64,000 bases of DNA, from contig RCTD01000029.1 in the NCBI GenBank assembly GCA_014898415.1, positions 62,001 through 126,000 on the forward strand, in the 5' to 3' direction. Below, in pieces: positions 11,838-21,963 of the stretch. The position numbers and the translations under genes are program-made. The notes beneath the pieces were generated by a model, which made no database searches, had not been told where the DNA came from, and worked only from the letters and a program-made list of their open reading frames with translations. Positions within the stretch are counted from its first letter, which is position 1; every line of letters starts with the position of its first letter. This DNA comes from Stromatinia cepivora. Taxonomy: Eukaryota > Ascomycota > Leotiomycetes > Helotiales > Sclerotiniaceae.

Positions 11838-13023
11838 ATGTTTTCAAAAAGTATCCTCATCTCTTTGCTGGTGGCTTCAGTCGAAGCTCGGTATGTTTAC
11901 CTTTAAAATTTGTCGAATTCTAAACGTATGCTAACCCTCCACCCCTAGTTTTGGGCAAGAACAAGGAAACGGAGCAATCGCCGCCATCACCGCCCTGAGT
12001 AATTTCGGCACCTCAGGCGCAGCAGCAAGCCTCGGAGGAGAATCCATCCAGTTCCTCCTCGCCGCCGCCAACCCCTGCGGAAAACTAACCCAAGCCGACG
12101 CCATCGTTGCCCAACTCGGCAACGATCCTCAAGTCATCTCTGCAGCCCGTGGACTTGTAGCGGCTGAACAAAATTTCAATCCCTTCGTCGTTTCTGTTCC
12201 GAACATCTGTTCCGATCCAACATTACCCACTACAGCTGCTCTACGAGGTGTAGTCCCACTTATTGATCCGGCTGTTGTGGGAAGCGAAACGGAAAATGCA
12301 AATAGTGCAACGAGTACCACGACGCCTTTTGCGGCTGATGGTCTTAGTGTTGCAGATGTGATGGTTGCGCATGGATTCTCAAATTTTACCACTACGGATG
12401 CGGCGGGGAATAAGGGAACTCCATCTGGTTCTTCGGCTGCGGCTGGAAGTGTATCGACTTCAGATTCTTCGCCTAGTGTTGCTTCATCGAATGTTTCTAG
12501 TGTGGCTGTGGCTGCTGTGACTGCGGCTTCAAGTGGAATTGCTTGTGGAGGTACTACTCTTGTAACTGTTACCATGGCCGCCACATCCGCCGCCGCAGCA
12601 TCCACATCCATAGCCAGCTCCTCCTCATCCCCCTTCACAAACAGCACCACCACCCTCCAAACCTCCAGCATCTCCGGCCTCTCCTTCGGCCTCTGCGTCC
12701 CCACCATGAAATTTGAAGCCGGACTCAACGGGCGCAAAAACACAGAATTCACATTCCAAGCCATCGATCCCCTGGTCAACAAAGGACAACAAGAAGCGCT
12801 CAATCCTAACATCATCACGAATCGCATCTGTGATCAGTTGACTAATGTGTGTAATGCGAATGAGGCGGCGAAGACGGCGTGTGCGCAGGCAAAGGCGATG
12901 ATTAGTGCGGCGGGGACGAGGGATGTGACGACGGCGAATGCGTGGAATACGGCGCTTGGGTTTGAGGGTGCCGATACGAATCCGGATGGGGCGCCCAAGG
13001 TGGGACTTGTTGGTCACTCATGA
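11838..13023 (+). CDS. Secreted Ser/Thr/Ala-rich protein of unknown function
   Basis: Exon 1 is 11838-11890, the intron 11891-11948 (GTATGT, GCTAAC branch, CTAG), exon 2 11949-13023, giving 375 residues. The first 18 residues are a clear signal peptide (MFSKSILISLLVASVEAR, cleaved around there). An alpha-helical Ala/Gly-rich N-terminal part with a few Cys residues follows (NPCGKL, NICSD). The middle third is a low-complexity Ser/Thr/Ala linker, likely O-glycosylated (about residues 160-250). A more ordered C-terminal part has four cysteines in CDQLTNVCNANEAAKTACAQ and near FGLCVPT. There is no obvious GPI signal or transmembrane helix at the C-terminus. The layout, two small conserved halves around a Ser/Thr-rich spacer, suggests a cell-wall or extracellular protein. 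I do not recognise the family. The promoter side has a long pyrimidine tract. Confidence 0.8.
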
Positions 13024-14409
13024 GGAGTTTGTATGTGAGATGTATATTGGGTGGGTGTTGGATTGAGGGATTGTGGTGGGAGAGGAGAGGAGATGAATGT
13101 GAGGAGACATCGGAGATGAGACTGAGAGGGAGGGAAGTTTATGAAATGAGGAAATTGGACGTGAATGAATGAGTAAATGAATATTTGTACAATTACGGAG
13201 TTATTCTAAAACCATACTTCATACTTCTTTCTTACCCACGAAATACTAGCTCACGATTGCATAAATCCAAATGCCGTTTTTTGATCACACTGCCACACAT
13301 ATTGACGCCCTCGACCAAGTGGCCATTTCTCACGTAGTAAGATCTTCATGATTTACAGTTCTTTTTGCATGGTATGTATCTTTTGCTTGAAGCTAGCGCG
13401 ATAGGTAGTGTAAAGTTATCATGAGCTTCATAGAATTCAATTGCAGCTAGTGGATAAGAATATTTTATTCTTAGTTATTACTTTCTTTTCGATTATGAGA
13501 TATTTATTGGGGGGTTAGAATATGTTTATAGATGTCGAGTCTTGGAAGTTAGATCCGGGAAAGAAGGTGCCATTCTTACTGGAATGAAATAGATGTTGGC
13601 GCCATTACTGCCATTACTATGTTAGAACTCCTCTCCCCTCCACCTCTACACCTCATAAAAGTTTTTTCCCCAACCACTATCCTGATACTTAAAACAAACT
13701 TATTACCATTTCCTCTGATATGAAAAACTAACCTAGAAATAATTATTACATATTCATCATACACTAAAGTAAAATTTTTAGATGAAGAATATGCCCATGT
13801 TCCTAAACTATATACGCCTGAAATACACGAGACACTCCAAACATCCTCGTTTCCACATAACGTGGTATTGTAAAGGTATGAAATGGATGTTTAAATTCTA
13901 GATATCTAATATCTCAACTGGGCTTGCGAAATAAAAAACCAATGTCCGGTTGCTGCGCACCCTTATGTTCACAGACTCACATTATACTTTCAGATATAGG
14001 TGAGGATCGTCTTATCTTGAAGTCAGGATGGAAATGCATCAAAGATATTCTTCAATGACCTTCCAAATCATATGGCTAACTGTTAGTTCCGCATAAGTTT
14101 ACTAGAAAGAAATCTATGTACCAGCTGTATGATAGTTGTCAGTGGTCATATGATGATTTCAACGATATCTGCAGCACTATTGTTCGAGTTTCTCACAACA
14201 TTGCTAGGAGAGCAATGAACTAAATATCCTGAAAAGCATAGATGCTCCGTGAGTGATAGTACCATAAGCTCAATATTAGTTCATATCATTCATCACTACT
14301 ACTCTAAGTAGTAACTTGTTAGCTTAGCTTAGCTTCAATTTGTATTTCCCATAATTACTATACATATATAGTCTAGAATATTCTTACGCCGGGTACCTCA
14401 CATTCCTCG
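13024..14409. other. Intergenic region between convergent genes, no gene seen
   Basis: About 1.4 kb between the 3' ends of the plus-strand secreted-protein gene and the minus-strand GH71 gene. The first 120 bases are purine-rich (gagaggagagg-like). The frame at 13576-13764 (minus) has no features. Nothing else is recognised. Confidence 0.4.
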
Positions 14410-14559
14410 CTAGTCTCCGTTGATACAGGCTTTAAGAATACTTTGTACGTCTCGATCGCTCTTTACAAAGGCGCTTCCAAATTGGGCCAAATCATCATCC
14501 GATAAACCTCTTCGTGCAGCAGCTGCACTGCCTAGGACTTCTTCCTCGTCCCTGGATGA

Positions 14560-14778
14560 CTTCCCTAGACCTCCAAGAAGAAGGCCCATGATTGCATATG
14601 GAGCAGACGAAGGGTCTTGCACAATGTCGTACGCGGTGAGGGCCACATTACCAATGTCTCCAATCAAAGTGCCAATTCGAGCAACGGCGGCAAGTCCGTC
14701 AAAGAGTGCGCCCCCGCCTTCGCCGATGATGGGTACTACCATGAGGACTATACCTAAGATCTCGAGGATCAAATTTTC
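14560..14778 (-). other. Hydrophobic Gly-rich segment at the C-terminus of the GH71 protein
   Basis: About 70 codons just before the C-terminus encode an amphipathic-to-hydrophobic stretch (ILGIVLMVVPIIGEGG and following Gly/Ala/Ile residues), after a polar NIKEIGAQVQQRD helix and followed by an acidic/basic tail. A similar polar-then-hydrophobic arrangement ends many killer-toxin-like fungal chitinases. Whether it inserts into membranes is not known. Confidence 0.55.
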
Positions 14779-15690
14779 TTTGTCCCTCTGCTGTACCTGG
14801 GCACCGATCTCCTTGATGTTGTTCATCGAGTTCACGGCATTTTGGAGCATGAAGATGGGTGTGCTGACGGATGTGATAACGTCTGAATCATTGGCCTGGC
14901 TGATGCCAAGAGCAAGCTCAAAATAAAGTCCCATTGCGAGATTCGTCAAGGCAGTAATGTTGGGCATAGCTGCTTGTATGACTGTCTTGGGATTTGTGAC
15001 GACAATATTTGAGGCTGCCATAGGAACGTTGAGCTTCCGATGGTGAACTTTGATGCAAGGACGGCCACCTGTACCGACTCCTCCATTAGGAACAGCCCGC
15101 GAAATCAGCAAAGACTCCTGTTGGATGACGCAATCTACCGGTCCTTCCCAATCGCCGAATGAGATCCAATCTTTCTCGATGCCTAGCTGGCTTGCGGCAG
15201 CGGCGTAAAAGCCTTCCGAATCGGTCAGCGTATACTCAAGCTCCCAAATTTTTGCGGCGCCACCTGGAAAGCTGATTTGAGTACAGGGAAGTGTGGCAGC
15301 GCTTGGACCACCTGCGGTCCATCTGCAGTCGAAGTAAGCGTTGCCTTTACCAGTTCCGACGTCCATGAAGGTACTCAGAGCAGGATCAACGCTATCCTTG
15401 ACCCACTCGACGTAATAGCTAAACTTATCGTCATAGCCATGGGCAGATGTGTTGTACTGCCCCTGCAGGTTGTAGAGTGTCTCGAGAAGGATACTCAGCG
15501 TCCACCGGTTCCAGCACTGAGACGGAATTGAGTGAGAGGCTGTAGCGGAAAGCAGGTCATCGAGCGTGGCAGGCTTAGAAGTAGAATTGCAATACATCAT
15601 ATTGAGCGGGTCAGACACGTCGTAGTAAGAGTCGTCGGTGGCGTTATAGCCGGGGCCGTAGCCATATTCATCCTCATTGTCGGCATCAAG

Positions 15691-16182
15691 ACAAACCTCG
15701 ATGGGACAGTTGCCACGGTTGCATGCGAAGTCACACAGGCCAAAGTCATCATCGTCCAGCGAGGTGGCATTGACAGTCTCGGTCGGCTCAAAGAGATCCA
15801 AGACGCCGGTGTCAGTACAGGTACACAAAGCTATGGGACAGAACCCGTGGGCGCAAGTGAAGGTGCAGATATCATTCCAGTCACCCATCCCGTTTCCAGC
15901 AGTGCAAGCCAATGGTGCAAACGGCGAAACAGCGGGCGGGGTGATAGAGACCTCCACGAGTGAGCAGTGGGCAGTTGGACAGAAGCCGTAGCTGCAAGCA
16001 AAACTGCAAAGTCCCCCGTACGAATCATCCCCGATTGGATATGCTGTCACCCCGGTTTCTTTCGGGAGAGTCGGCTGTTTCCCGAGGGCGGAACAAATAC
16101 ATGCTCCTCGTGGGCAATAACCCAGCCCACAGGTGAAGGTGCACAGTTGCTCAAAGTCGCCAAACCCAGTTCCATTGATGCA
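15691..16182 (-). other. Four cysteine-rich CBM24-like modules within the GH71 gene
   Basis: Within the GH71 reading frame four short repeats share LC-x-F-x-C-x2-G-x-CP and a final Cys: for example LCTFTCGLGYCP, LCSFACSYGFCP, ICTFTCAHGFCP and LCDFACNRGNCP. Modules one and three carry the extra C-x-C pair and the preceding conserved Cys; two and four are shorter. In characterised fungal mutanases such cysteine-rich repeats belong to the alpha-1,3-glucan-binding family CBM24, so wall binding is the likely role. The same module occurs twice in the gene at 21964-23305. Confidence 0.7.
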
Positions 16183-18261
16183 AACAGACTCTCTCAACGA
16201 AGGAACCTGGACGGAGACGGAGTTATCCGACCATACGCTCTCGACCAAGGCATCATAGTTATTGTAGCCGTTGGCACAGATTGTTTCAATCTCTCCTGAG
16301 CCAGAGAAGCTTACCACGGTCTGGCCGCCACGGCTAATTTGAAGCTCGACCAGGCCATTAAGCCCAGTAAAGCTGGCATAGCCCATATATAGACCGGCAC
16401 CGCCTTCGGGCTTGTTGTAGATAGTGGTTGGGCTAGATACACCACCGATGGTGATATGGAACTCGTTGTTGTCCGCGACAAGAAGGGCGGTGAAAAACAC
16501 AGCATCCTGAAGCACCGTTTCCGGCTCGAATTCCATCTGGAGCTGGGAAGCCGTGTTGGCTGTCGTATTATCCGTGGAGCAAGAAACTGCTGGGGCCAGT
16601 CGGTGCCAGACAACAACACCTTCTTGAGTAATAGTAGAGACGTTGTTCTTGTACATATCGATGGCAAAGGGCAGAATATCACGCCAGCCATCATGCTGAA
16701 GAGCATAGTTGAAAGGCGCCTCGCCGATAGTGAAAGCGGCCATAGCGTTGTCGCGCAATGGGCCGATATGGTGAGATTCGCCGTAGTCATTCCAGGAGAT
16801 AATCTCGATAAATTCGGGCTGCCACCACATTGCTTGAATCCAGCGATCGGGTCAGATGTGATCCCCACGCCAGAGCCAGTTTTTGTTGTAACCAGGCAGA
16901 TTGGTATAGAACCACGGCGAAACGGGCATCATATACGGTTTGCTGCTTAAATATTGATCATAGGAGGCGTCACCATATGTGTTTATGTCATTGCCCCCCC
17001 AAGGCCAAGCATCCCAGCTGAATAATCCATCCGCAACGCCACTAGCCTGCTCTATAGCCACCTTGGCTCCCAGTGAGCTCCAGTCTGGCATGAAAAAGCA
17101 ATCAGTCTGTTGTTTGATCTCGACCCAATCTGCTGCATTGGCTGGCCCCTCGAAGGTCGAAACAAACGGCTGACCGTTGTGCCTAAAATAGGCTCCGTGA
17201 GAGCTGTAGGTTGAGATATACGAAACCACCTGATCCATAGGCCAGGGACCGTTGCCGGCGTAGTCAAATGAGAAGAACAAGTTGAACCCAGCACTGTCGG
17301 CAGCTGTAAATGCAGCGGCAACACTAGCACTGTTAACAGGGTCATTATAGGCTATGTTGAGAGCAAAAGCATCGATATGTGCCGCTTGAGCCAATGATAT
17401 ATCGTCACTCCAGTCCGCTGCCGTGTAATTCTGAGAGTTTGTTACCTGGGACTTATTAGCTGAAGGTGTCTGTTGAGATAGCTTAGCATAGGTATTTTTA
17501 CCATAAAATGAGCGAAGGCAGCCTTGGCCTGAACTTGGGCAGCCCATTGTAGAACAACGGCCACAGACAATAGGCCTTTCATGTTGGACAGAGGTGGGAG
17601 AGACAACCCAGCACCAAGGCAAAAATGAGTGGAAAGAAATGAGTATCGATAATGGAAGGAAAAGCACACAGAAGGAGAACTACACGAAAACAAGCTGAAG
17701 ATAAGTACTTTCAACCAAAAGATGAGCAACGGGCAAAATGGAAGTTACTTTTTGGAAAAGCCGCTGGCAATGTCTCCTACGTTGAGCTTTGGCTTGCATT
17801 TTGGGAAGGACTCCCATTTGGGATGTCATTTCCGGATTTCTAATATTCCACCCTATTTCAATCAGAGCATCAAGCTGAATAGAATTTCCGCATGTGAAAA
17901 GTGTGTCTGTACAATATATTGTTGGTGACAAGTGGGTTCCCAGAAGTGTCAGGTTGTGCGGCGTCCCTGCTGATCAGCCAACAGAAGACCAGTGTGATCG
18001 AGGCGAAAGATTACCCCGCTATTTTCCAAAGCGGCGATCTGTTTGCAGCCAACACTAGTAGAGATTTGGCCGGTCAGAAAAGTTATTTCGTGCTTCTCCA
18101 CCACACAATTGCACGGATCAGCACAAAAGGTTGCCTGCCGCGCTCTAGGGATAAGCTTAAGGCAATCAAGGGCCTGATTAGTACAGTGGAAGTGGATCTA
18201 GTAGTGAGGTCCAATTCATAGACAGGCGCGAGACCGGCAAATCAATAAAGGAGGGGCTACA

Positions 18262-18558
18262 GACTCTATTCCACAATATTAGATATATTGGATCACTATA
18301 TTAGATAATCATTAAAGCAAGACCAATGGACTCTGTTCCACAATGTTGGACACACTGGATCATAATAAGATCGATAGACTCTATTCCACAATGTTGAACA
18401 TACTAGATTACTATATCAAGTGATCATTAGAATAAAATTAATAGACTCTATTCCACAATGTTGAACATACTAGATTACTATATCAAATAATCATTAAAAC
18501 AAAATCGATAGATTTTATTCTACAATATTGAACATATTGGATTATTATGTCAGATAAT
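18262..18558. repeat. 67-bp tandem repeat array (about five units)
   Basis: Units starting gactct(a/g)ttc(c/t)acaa lie at 18262-18328, 18329-18376 (internally shortened to 48 bp), 18377-18443, 18444-18510 and 18511-18558 (broken off after 48 bp). Full units are 67 bp. Differences between units are nearly all C/T and G/A transitions, increasing to the right. The last unit is interrupted by AT-rich DNA; one more full unit follows at 19113-19179. Confidence 0.85.
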
Positions 18559-19112
18559 ATAAGAATTTCTAATAAGTTTATTAAATCACTTAATAATATT
18601 AACCGAACCGATGGTTATATGATCACGTGATATATTAATAATATAATTTAATATTATTAAATTTTATTATTATATGAAATTTCGATCATATATCATACTA
18701 GAATGATTTATAATGGAATAGAATGTGATGGAAGCGTATAGAACTTTCTTATTTCTAAGGTTAAATATTATTGGTTACTATTTCATTTCATTATATAAAA
18801 TGATTCTATAAGATTCGATTTAAATCGATCTTATTTATAATCATAGAATATTATAGAATTTCATAGAATCTTATCAAATACTATAAATAAGAAGATTTTC
18901 TTCAAAGAATTCTTCTGAAAAACAAGCAAAATAAATTCAATATTCAATACACTCATATTTTGACTTCAACCATTATATATTCGATTACCCTTTTAAGCTA
19001 TATAACTAAGTCTTCCACTATAATAATAGTGAATAGTATTATTACTATATTAGTCATTATTATTAACCTATCAACCTCCTCCAAGAGATAACTTATTGAA
19101 ATAAGATCAACA
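18559..19112. repeat. AT-rich insert splitting the 67-bp array; possible solo LTR relic
   Basis: This 554-bp AT-rich block begins in the middle of a 67-bp unit and ends where another complete unit starts, so it looks like an insertion. It contains gatcacgtgat and an aataaattcaatattcaatac stretch of the kind found in LTRs. I could not find a clean target-site duplication or TG..CA ends, so its identity is open. Confidence 0.45.
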
Positions 19113-19179
19113 GACTCTGTTCTACAGTGTTGGACACACTGGATCACTATACCAGGTGACCATTAGAGCAAGACCGACA
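19113..19179. repeat. Separate, well-preserved 67-bp repeat unit
   Basis: One complete unit with most C and G positions intact (gactctgttctacagtgttg and onward), compared with the AT-shifted units at 18262-18558. It lies directly to the right of the AT-rich insert. Confidence 0.8.
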
Positions 19180-19767
19180 ATAGATGAGTTCGATCCTAGG
19201 AAGGCTCCTCCTATTGGGAGAAATTTCTTCTTCCTCAAGCTTTACGTGGAGTGGACCTTAAAATGAGCCACACCATATCTAATAAGATACACGACTTATA
19301 TTTCTCTGAAGTATTACCGAGCGGCTAATCAAGAATATGCAGCATTCTGGCTTCAATCACACTCTTGGTGCACAGTAACTTCTTTCGGGCGGATAGTCAT
19401 AGAACAAGACTTCCATCAGCCTATTGCCTTCGTATCTACTTTAGGCAGGTCCTAACCATACCTTAATTTACAAAAGTTCTAGAATTAATGCAACTTAAAC
19501 GACATTAGATCTCTCTGGATCAAGGGAGAGGGGCAACGAGTTTATGAATTTTGCCTTTCAAGAGCTTATTTTTGAGATAACTAGCAAACGCAGCCACGCA
19601 GCAACTAAGGTATGACTATTATACTACATACACCGGTGTCGTATGTGATGATGACTTGGTACTCGAAAAAATAAGAGAGTTTGTCAGAAGCAACCCCAAC
19701 AACATAAGCGGAAAAGAGGCGTCCTGGTTTCCTTCTAAAGACCACTAAGCAATAACTTAGGCCAGAG

Positions 19768-20700
19768 CTAGCATACAGGGCGACTAATTTGATCTTTTGC
19801 CGAAGTCCAGACATCTAAAGTTGCTCTATGACTAACTGCAGGTTTCTCGTATTTAGGTCCGTTCACGGGAGGGTTAATGCCATAGTTGTCCGTCCAGGTT
19901 ATGAATTTGCCCATTAATCCTTTCTTCACCCCTCTAAATCCTTCTAATATTAGTGCATTGTTTCTTGGATCACTAAAGGTAGCCAGTATATCGACTCTTT
20001 GAACCGTCTTGCCCGAGTCGGGATCTTCGTTCGGATCGGGAACATCCACATACGTGACTGTGGTTGCTCGCCCCTGGGAATCCTTTGGAAGTTTAAATCC
20101 TACGGCGATGTCATTTCCCAAATACTTGGCCTGACTGAAGTCGACCTGGCGGATGCTAACGATGGACTTGAGCAATGGTTCCATTTTGGACACTGCATCA
20201 GATACGACAGGATTGCTTGGGATCTTCTGGCGGGCTTTAGTGACCACGCCCATAAGATTCTCAATCAACTGGTTATATGAGATTGCTTCTCTATTGGGCG
20301 TGCCTGGTCCAGTGTTTGTGGCAATGCCAGTCCTGATTGTTCCGCCAAACCCAGCATCGTAGATTTGTCTTGCCGTGCCGTCAAGGTCGTCAAGGTCGTC
20401 AGAATTCAGCTGAACTTCACATTTTTTCGGTTGGTCAAAAGCCATGAGGTTCATGAATTCTTGAAAATTCAATTGCCCGTCTGGAAGTGATCCTTTGTTG
20501 GCATTGTTCTTCACATTTATCTGATTGCTCTTCGTTAGAAACGGAAGAAGAGAAGTCTGTTCTGGTCCATCTAGCTCCCAGGCGAGGTTGTAGGCATAAT
20601 AGAACCAAATCTTCTCATATGCACCACTAAGACTCTTGCTTGCCACCTGCGTCGTCACAAATGCTAGCCAGAGTGCCAGCCAGTGAAAACGAAGCAGCAT
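19768..20700 (-). CDS. Secreted protein of unknown function, 310 residues
   Basis: This is a single open exon. The ATG at 20700 is preferred over the in-frame upstream ATG at 20742 because it starts a proper signal peptide (MLLRFHWLALWLAFVTTQVA, then SKSLSG). The mature part begins with aromatic-rich GAYEKIWFYYAY, is otherwise hydrophilic, and has few cysteines (near residue 90 and the C-terminal one), an acidic DDLDDLDG stretch and no transmembrane segment. I do not recognise a domain. It lies between the GH71 gene and the CBM24-like-module gene, and both neighbours are secreted; I have an impression, unverified, that similar GAYEKIWFYYAY proteins sit beside killer-toxin-like chitinase genes in other fungi. 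The C-terminus could change if there is an unseen 3' intron, since another frame (19814-19605) overlaps the end. Confidence 0.75.
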   Translation of the reverse strand: MLLRFHWLALWLAFVTTQVASKSLSGAYEKIWFYYAYNLAWELDGPEQTSLLPFLTKSNQINVKNNANKGSLPDGQLNFQEFMNLMAFDQPKKCEVQLNSDDLDDLDGTARQIYDAGFGGTIRTGIATNTGPGTPNREAISYNQLIENLMGVVTKARQKIPSNPVVSDAVSKMEPLLKSIVSIRQVDFSQAKYLGNDIAVGFKLPKDSQGRATTVTYVDVPDPNEDPDSGKTVQRVDILATFSDPRNNALILEGFRGVKKGLMGKFITWTDNYGINPPVNGPKYEKPAVSHRATLDVWTSAKDQISRPVC

Positions 20701-21963
20701 TTTGACGGTGATGGGGAAGTGTATTATTTGCAAGCAAGACAATAACTTTTTGAGAGGGCGGGAGAGCGGCGATCGTTGAGTAGCTTATCCTACAACCTTG
20801 GAAGATGGTTAGAAAGACAATGTAAAACGATCTCTACACAAGACATCATGAAGGATAAATTCATTCGGTTCTCTGGCAGTGTGGGATGGTAGCTTACCGA
20901 TCGCAGTTTGAAGTTCTGTTTGAACAGTGTATGTGCCAAATCAGATTGTCTCGACGCGGTCTCACACAGCTTACGACTGCGGATATAGATGACATCTATA
21001 CTCTTTGTACTAGGTAGTGACGGAAAATATCATATGGGCACGCGCACAACCGGTTTAACGTGGTACGCCCCGGTATGGTTCTAGCAATTTAATAGACGCT
21101 TTGTCATCTTATCACCCTCGCAACAATGTAACGCATATTGGTCACAGATGCGAGCATTGCATACAACCTGACATCCATTAGTGTCGAGAAATACGTGTTT
21201 TGCAAATATTTTAGACGAACTTCAGCTTGAACCCTGAAGAGAGCGTAGATTAGCGGATCCACAGATCCACTCGAGCTAGCGATAGAAACAGCAATATTGA
21301 GCGTGGGGCCGAAATGAGCGCCCGAGCCCAAAGACGGACTAAGCTTTTGAGGGATCAGTTGACCTTAATTTACCGACACAATGGTTCAACTGTTGATACT
21401 TTCTACAGCACTGCATTAGTGAATTCTAGCATCATGGGGCCCAGCTCCTTTTGTGAAGACCTTTGTGGCGATTGGCTAACAACTATACCGGCTTCCACAT
21501 TTGAATCAGTTTCTCAGTTAAATGGATTTGATTTCTAACTTCACAGTTCCTGAGTTCCACAGCAACAACGGAGATTTCAGATGGAAAAAAAGGCCTGCGG
21601 CACAGGTCGAACTCAGCACTAGTAGAGATTTCAAAAGCTCCATGTCGTCTCCATATACCGAGGTACTTACAAGCGGCAGAGCTCGGCTTATTGTCAGATA
21701 TCAGCTGAAATTGCAAAGTGGTGCTTGAAGTTAAACTTCTTGATCACACTAGTGAAGCAAACATTGCTTTCGCTGGCTCAGATGGCATACATACTACACT
21801 ACTCCAATACCAGATATCATTTAACTCTTTACCCCTCAGCTTGATTTCTTTTACAGCAAGAGCTATTGCGTTATTTTTTTTTGTCTCCGCGGAAGACAAG
21901 CAAGATTGCAAACTTGTAAAGATAATCTCACAAACCTCCTGGGAGTGATTACCAATTACCACC
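20701..21963. promoter_or_regulatory. Divergent region between two secreted-protein genes, no gene seen
   Basis: About 1.26 kb between divergent start codons (20700 minus and 21964 plus). Open frames at 21104-21331, 21314-21538, 21483-21716 and 21522-21728 overlap one another on both strands and have no features. The last 40 bases before 21964 give a good start context (accaccATGgc). No defined regulatory element is recognised. Confidence 0.4.

Larger units (their letters stand above)
14410..17582 (-). pseudogene. GH71 alpha-1,3-glucanase with CBM24-like modules and killer-toxin-chitinase-like tail; one in-frame TGA
   Basis: GH71 enzymes (mutanases) hydrolyse alpha-1,3-glucan, a fungal wall polymer. 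Exon 1 is 17582-17502 and encodes a signal peptide plus AAFAHFM. The intron is 17501-17446 (GTAAAA..CCCAG). Exon 2 is 17445-14410. Total 1,038 codons, far longer than a plain GH71 of about 430. The catalytic domain is at about residues 20-340, with IDAFALN, FFSFDYAG and WNDYGES (245-251). Codon 225 (16854-16852) is TGA, in the conserved RGD-x-x-W region, while the frame stays open on both sides. Four cysteine-rich CBM24-like modules (pattern LC-x-F-x-C-x2-G-x-CP-x3-C) lie at about residues 449-612. Residues about 645-800 resemble the C-terminal part of killer-toxin-like GH18 chitinases. A Gly/Ile/Leu-rich hydrophobic stretch lies at about 917-990. The lesion may be real, an assembly error or a readthrough site. 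The function of the tail is inferred only. Confidence 0.8.
17583..19767. other. Intergenic region holding an AT-rich repeat island
   Basis: About 2.2 kb between two minus-strand genes. It includes the GH71 promoter side (17583-17900), an unsupported open frame (17901-18221), the 67-bp repeat array with its AT-rich insert (18262-19179, listed separately) and about 590 bp of ordinary sequence with an open frame at 19605-19814 (minus) that overlaps the 3' end of the next gene in another frame. No gene is supported. Confidence 0.45.

Noticed and set aside
12129..12827. 232-codon minus-strand frame over the Ser/Thr/Ala-rich secreted protein
   Set aside because: Antisense to a gene with signal peptide and proper intron; the frame arises from GC-rich third positions.
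8657..13023. A secondary-metabolite cluster around the P450
   Set aside because: No synthase, transporter or pathway regulator is present near it.
15277..16299. Several plus-strand frames of 84-143 codons over the GH71 gene
   Set aside because: They are mirror frames of the minus-strand GH71 coding sequence; their apparent order comes from its codon bias.
16820..16872. A 36-bp GT..AG intron that would remove the GH71 in-frame TGA
   Set aside because: It would delete conserved catalytic-domain residues around RGD and RW, and is shorter than any other intron here.
17901..18221. 106-codon plus-strand frame upstream of the GH71 gene
   Set aside because: No recognisable motif, no good start context, and composition like intergenic DNA.
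18262..18558. CRISPR-like spaced repeats
   Set aside because: Units are directly adjacent with no spacers, and the window is eukaryotic.
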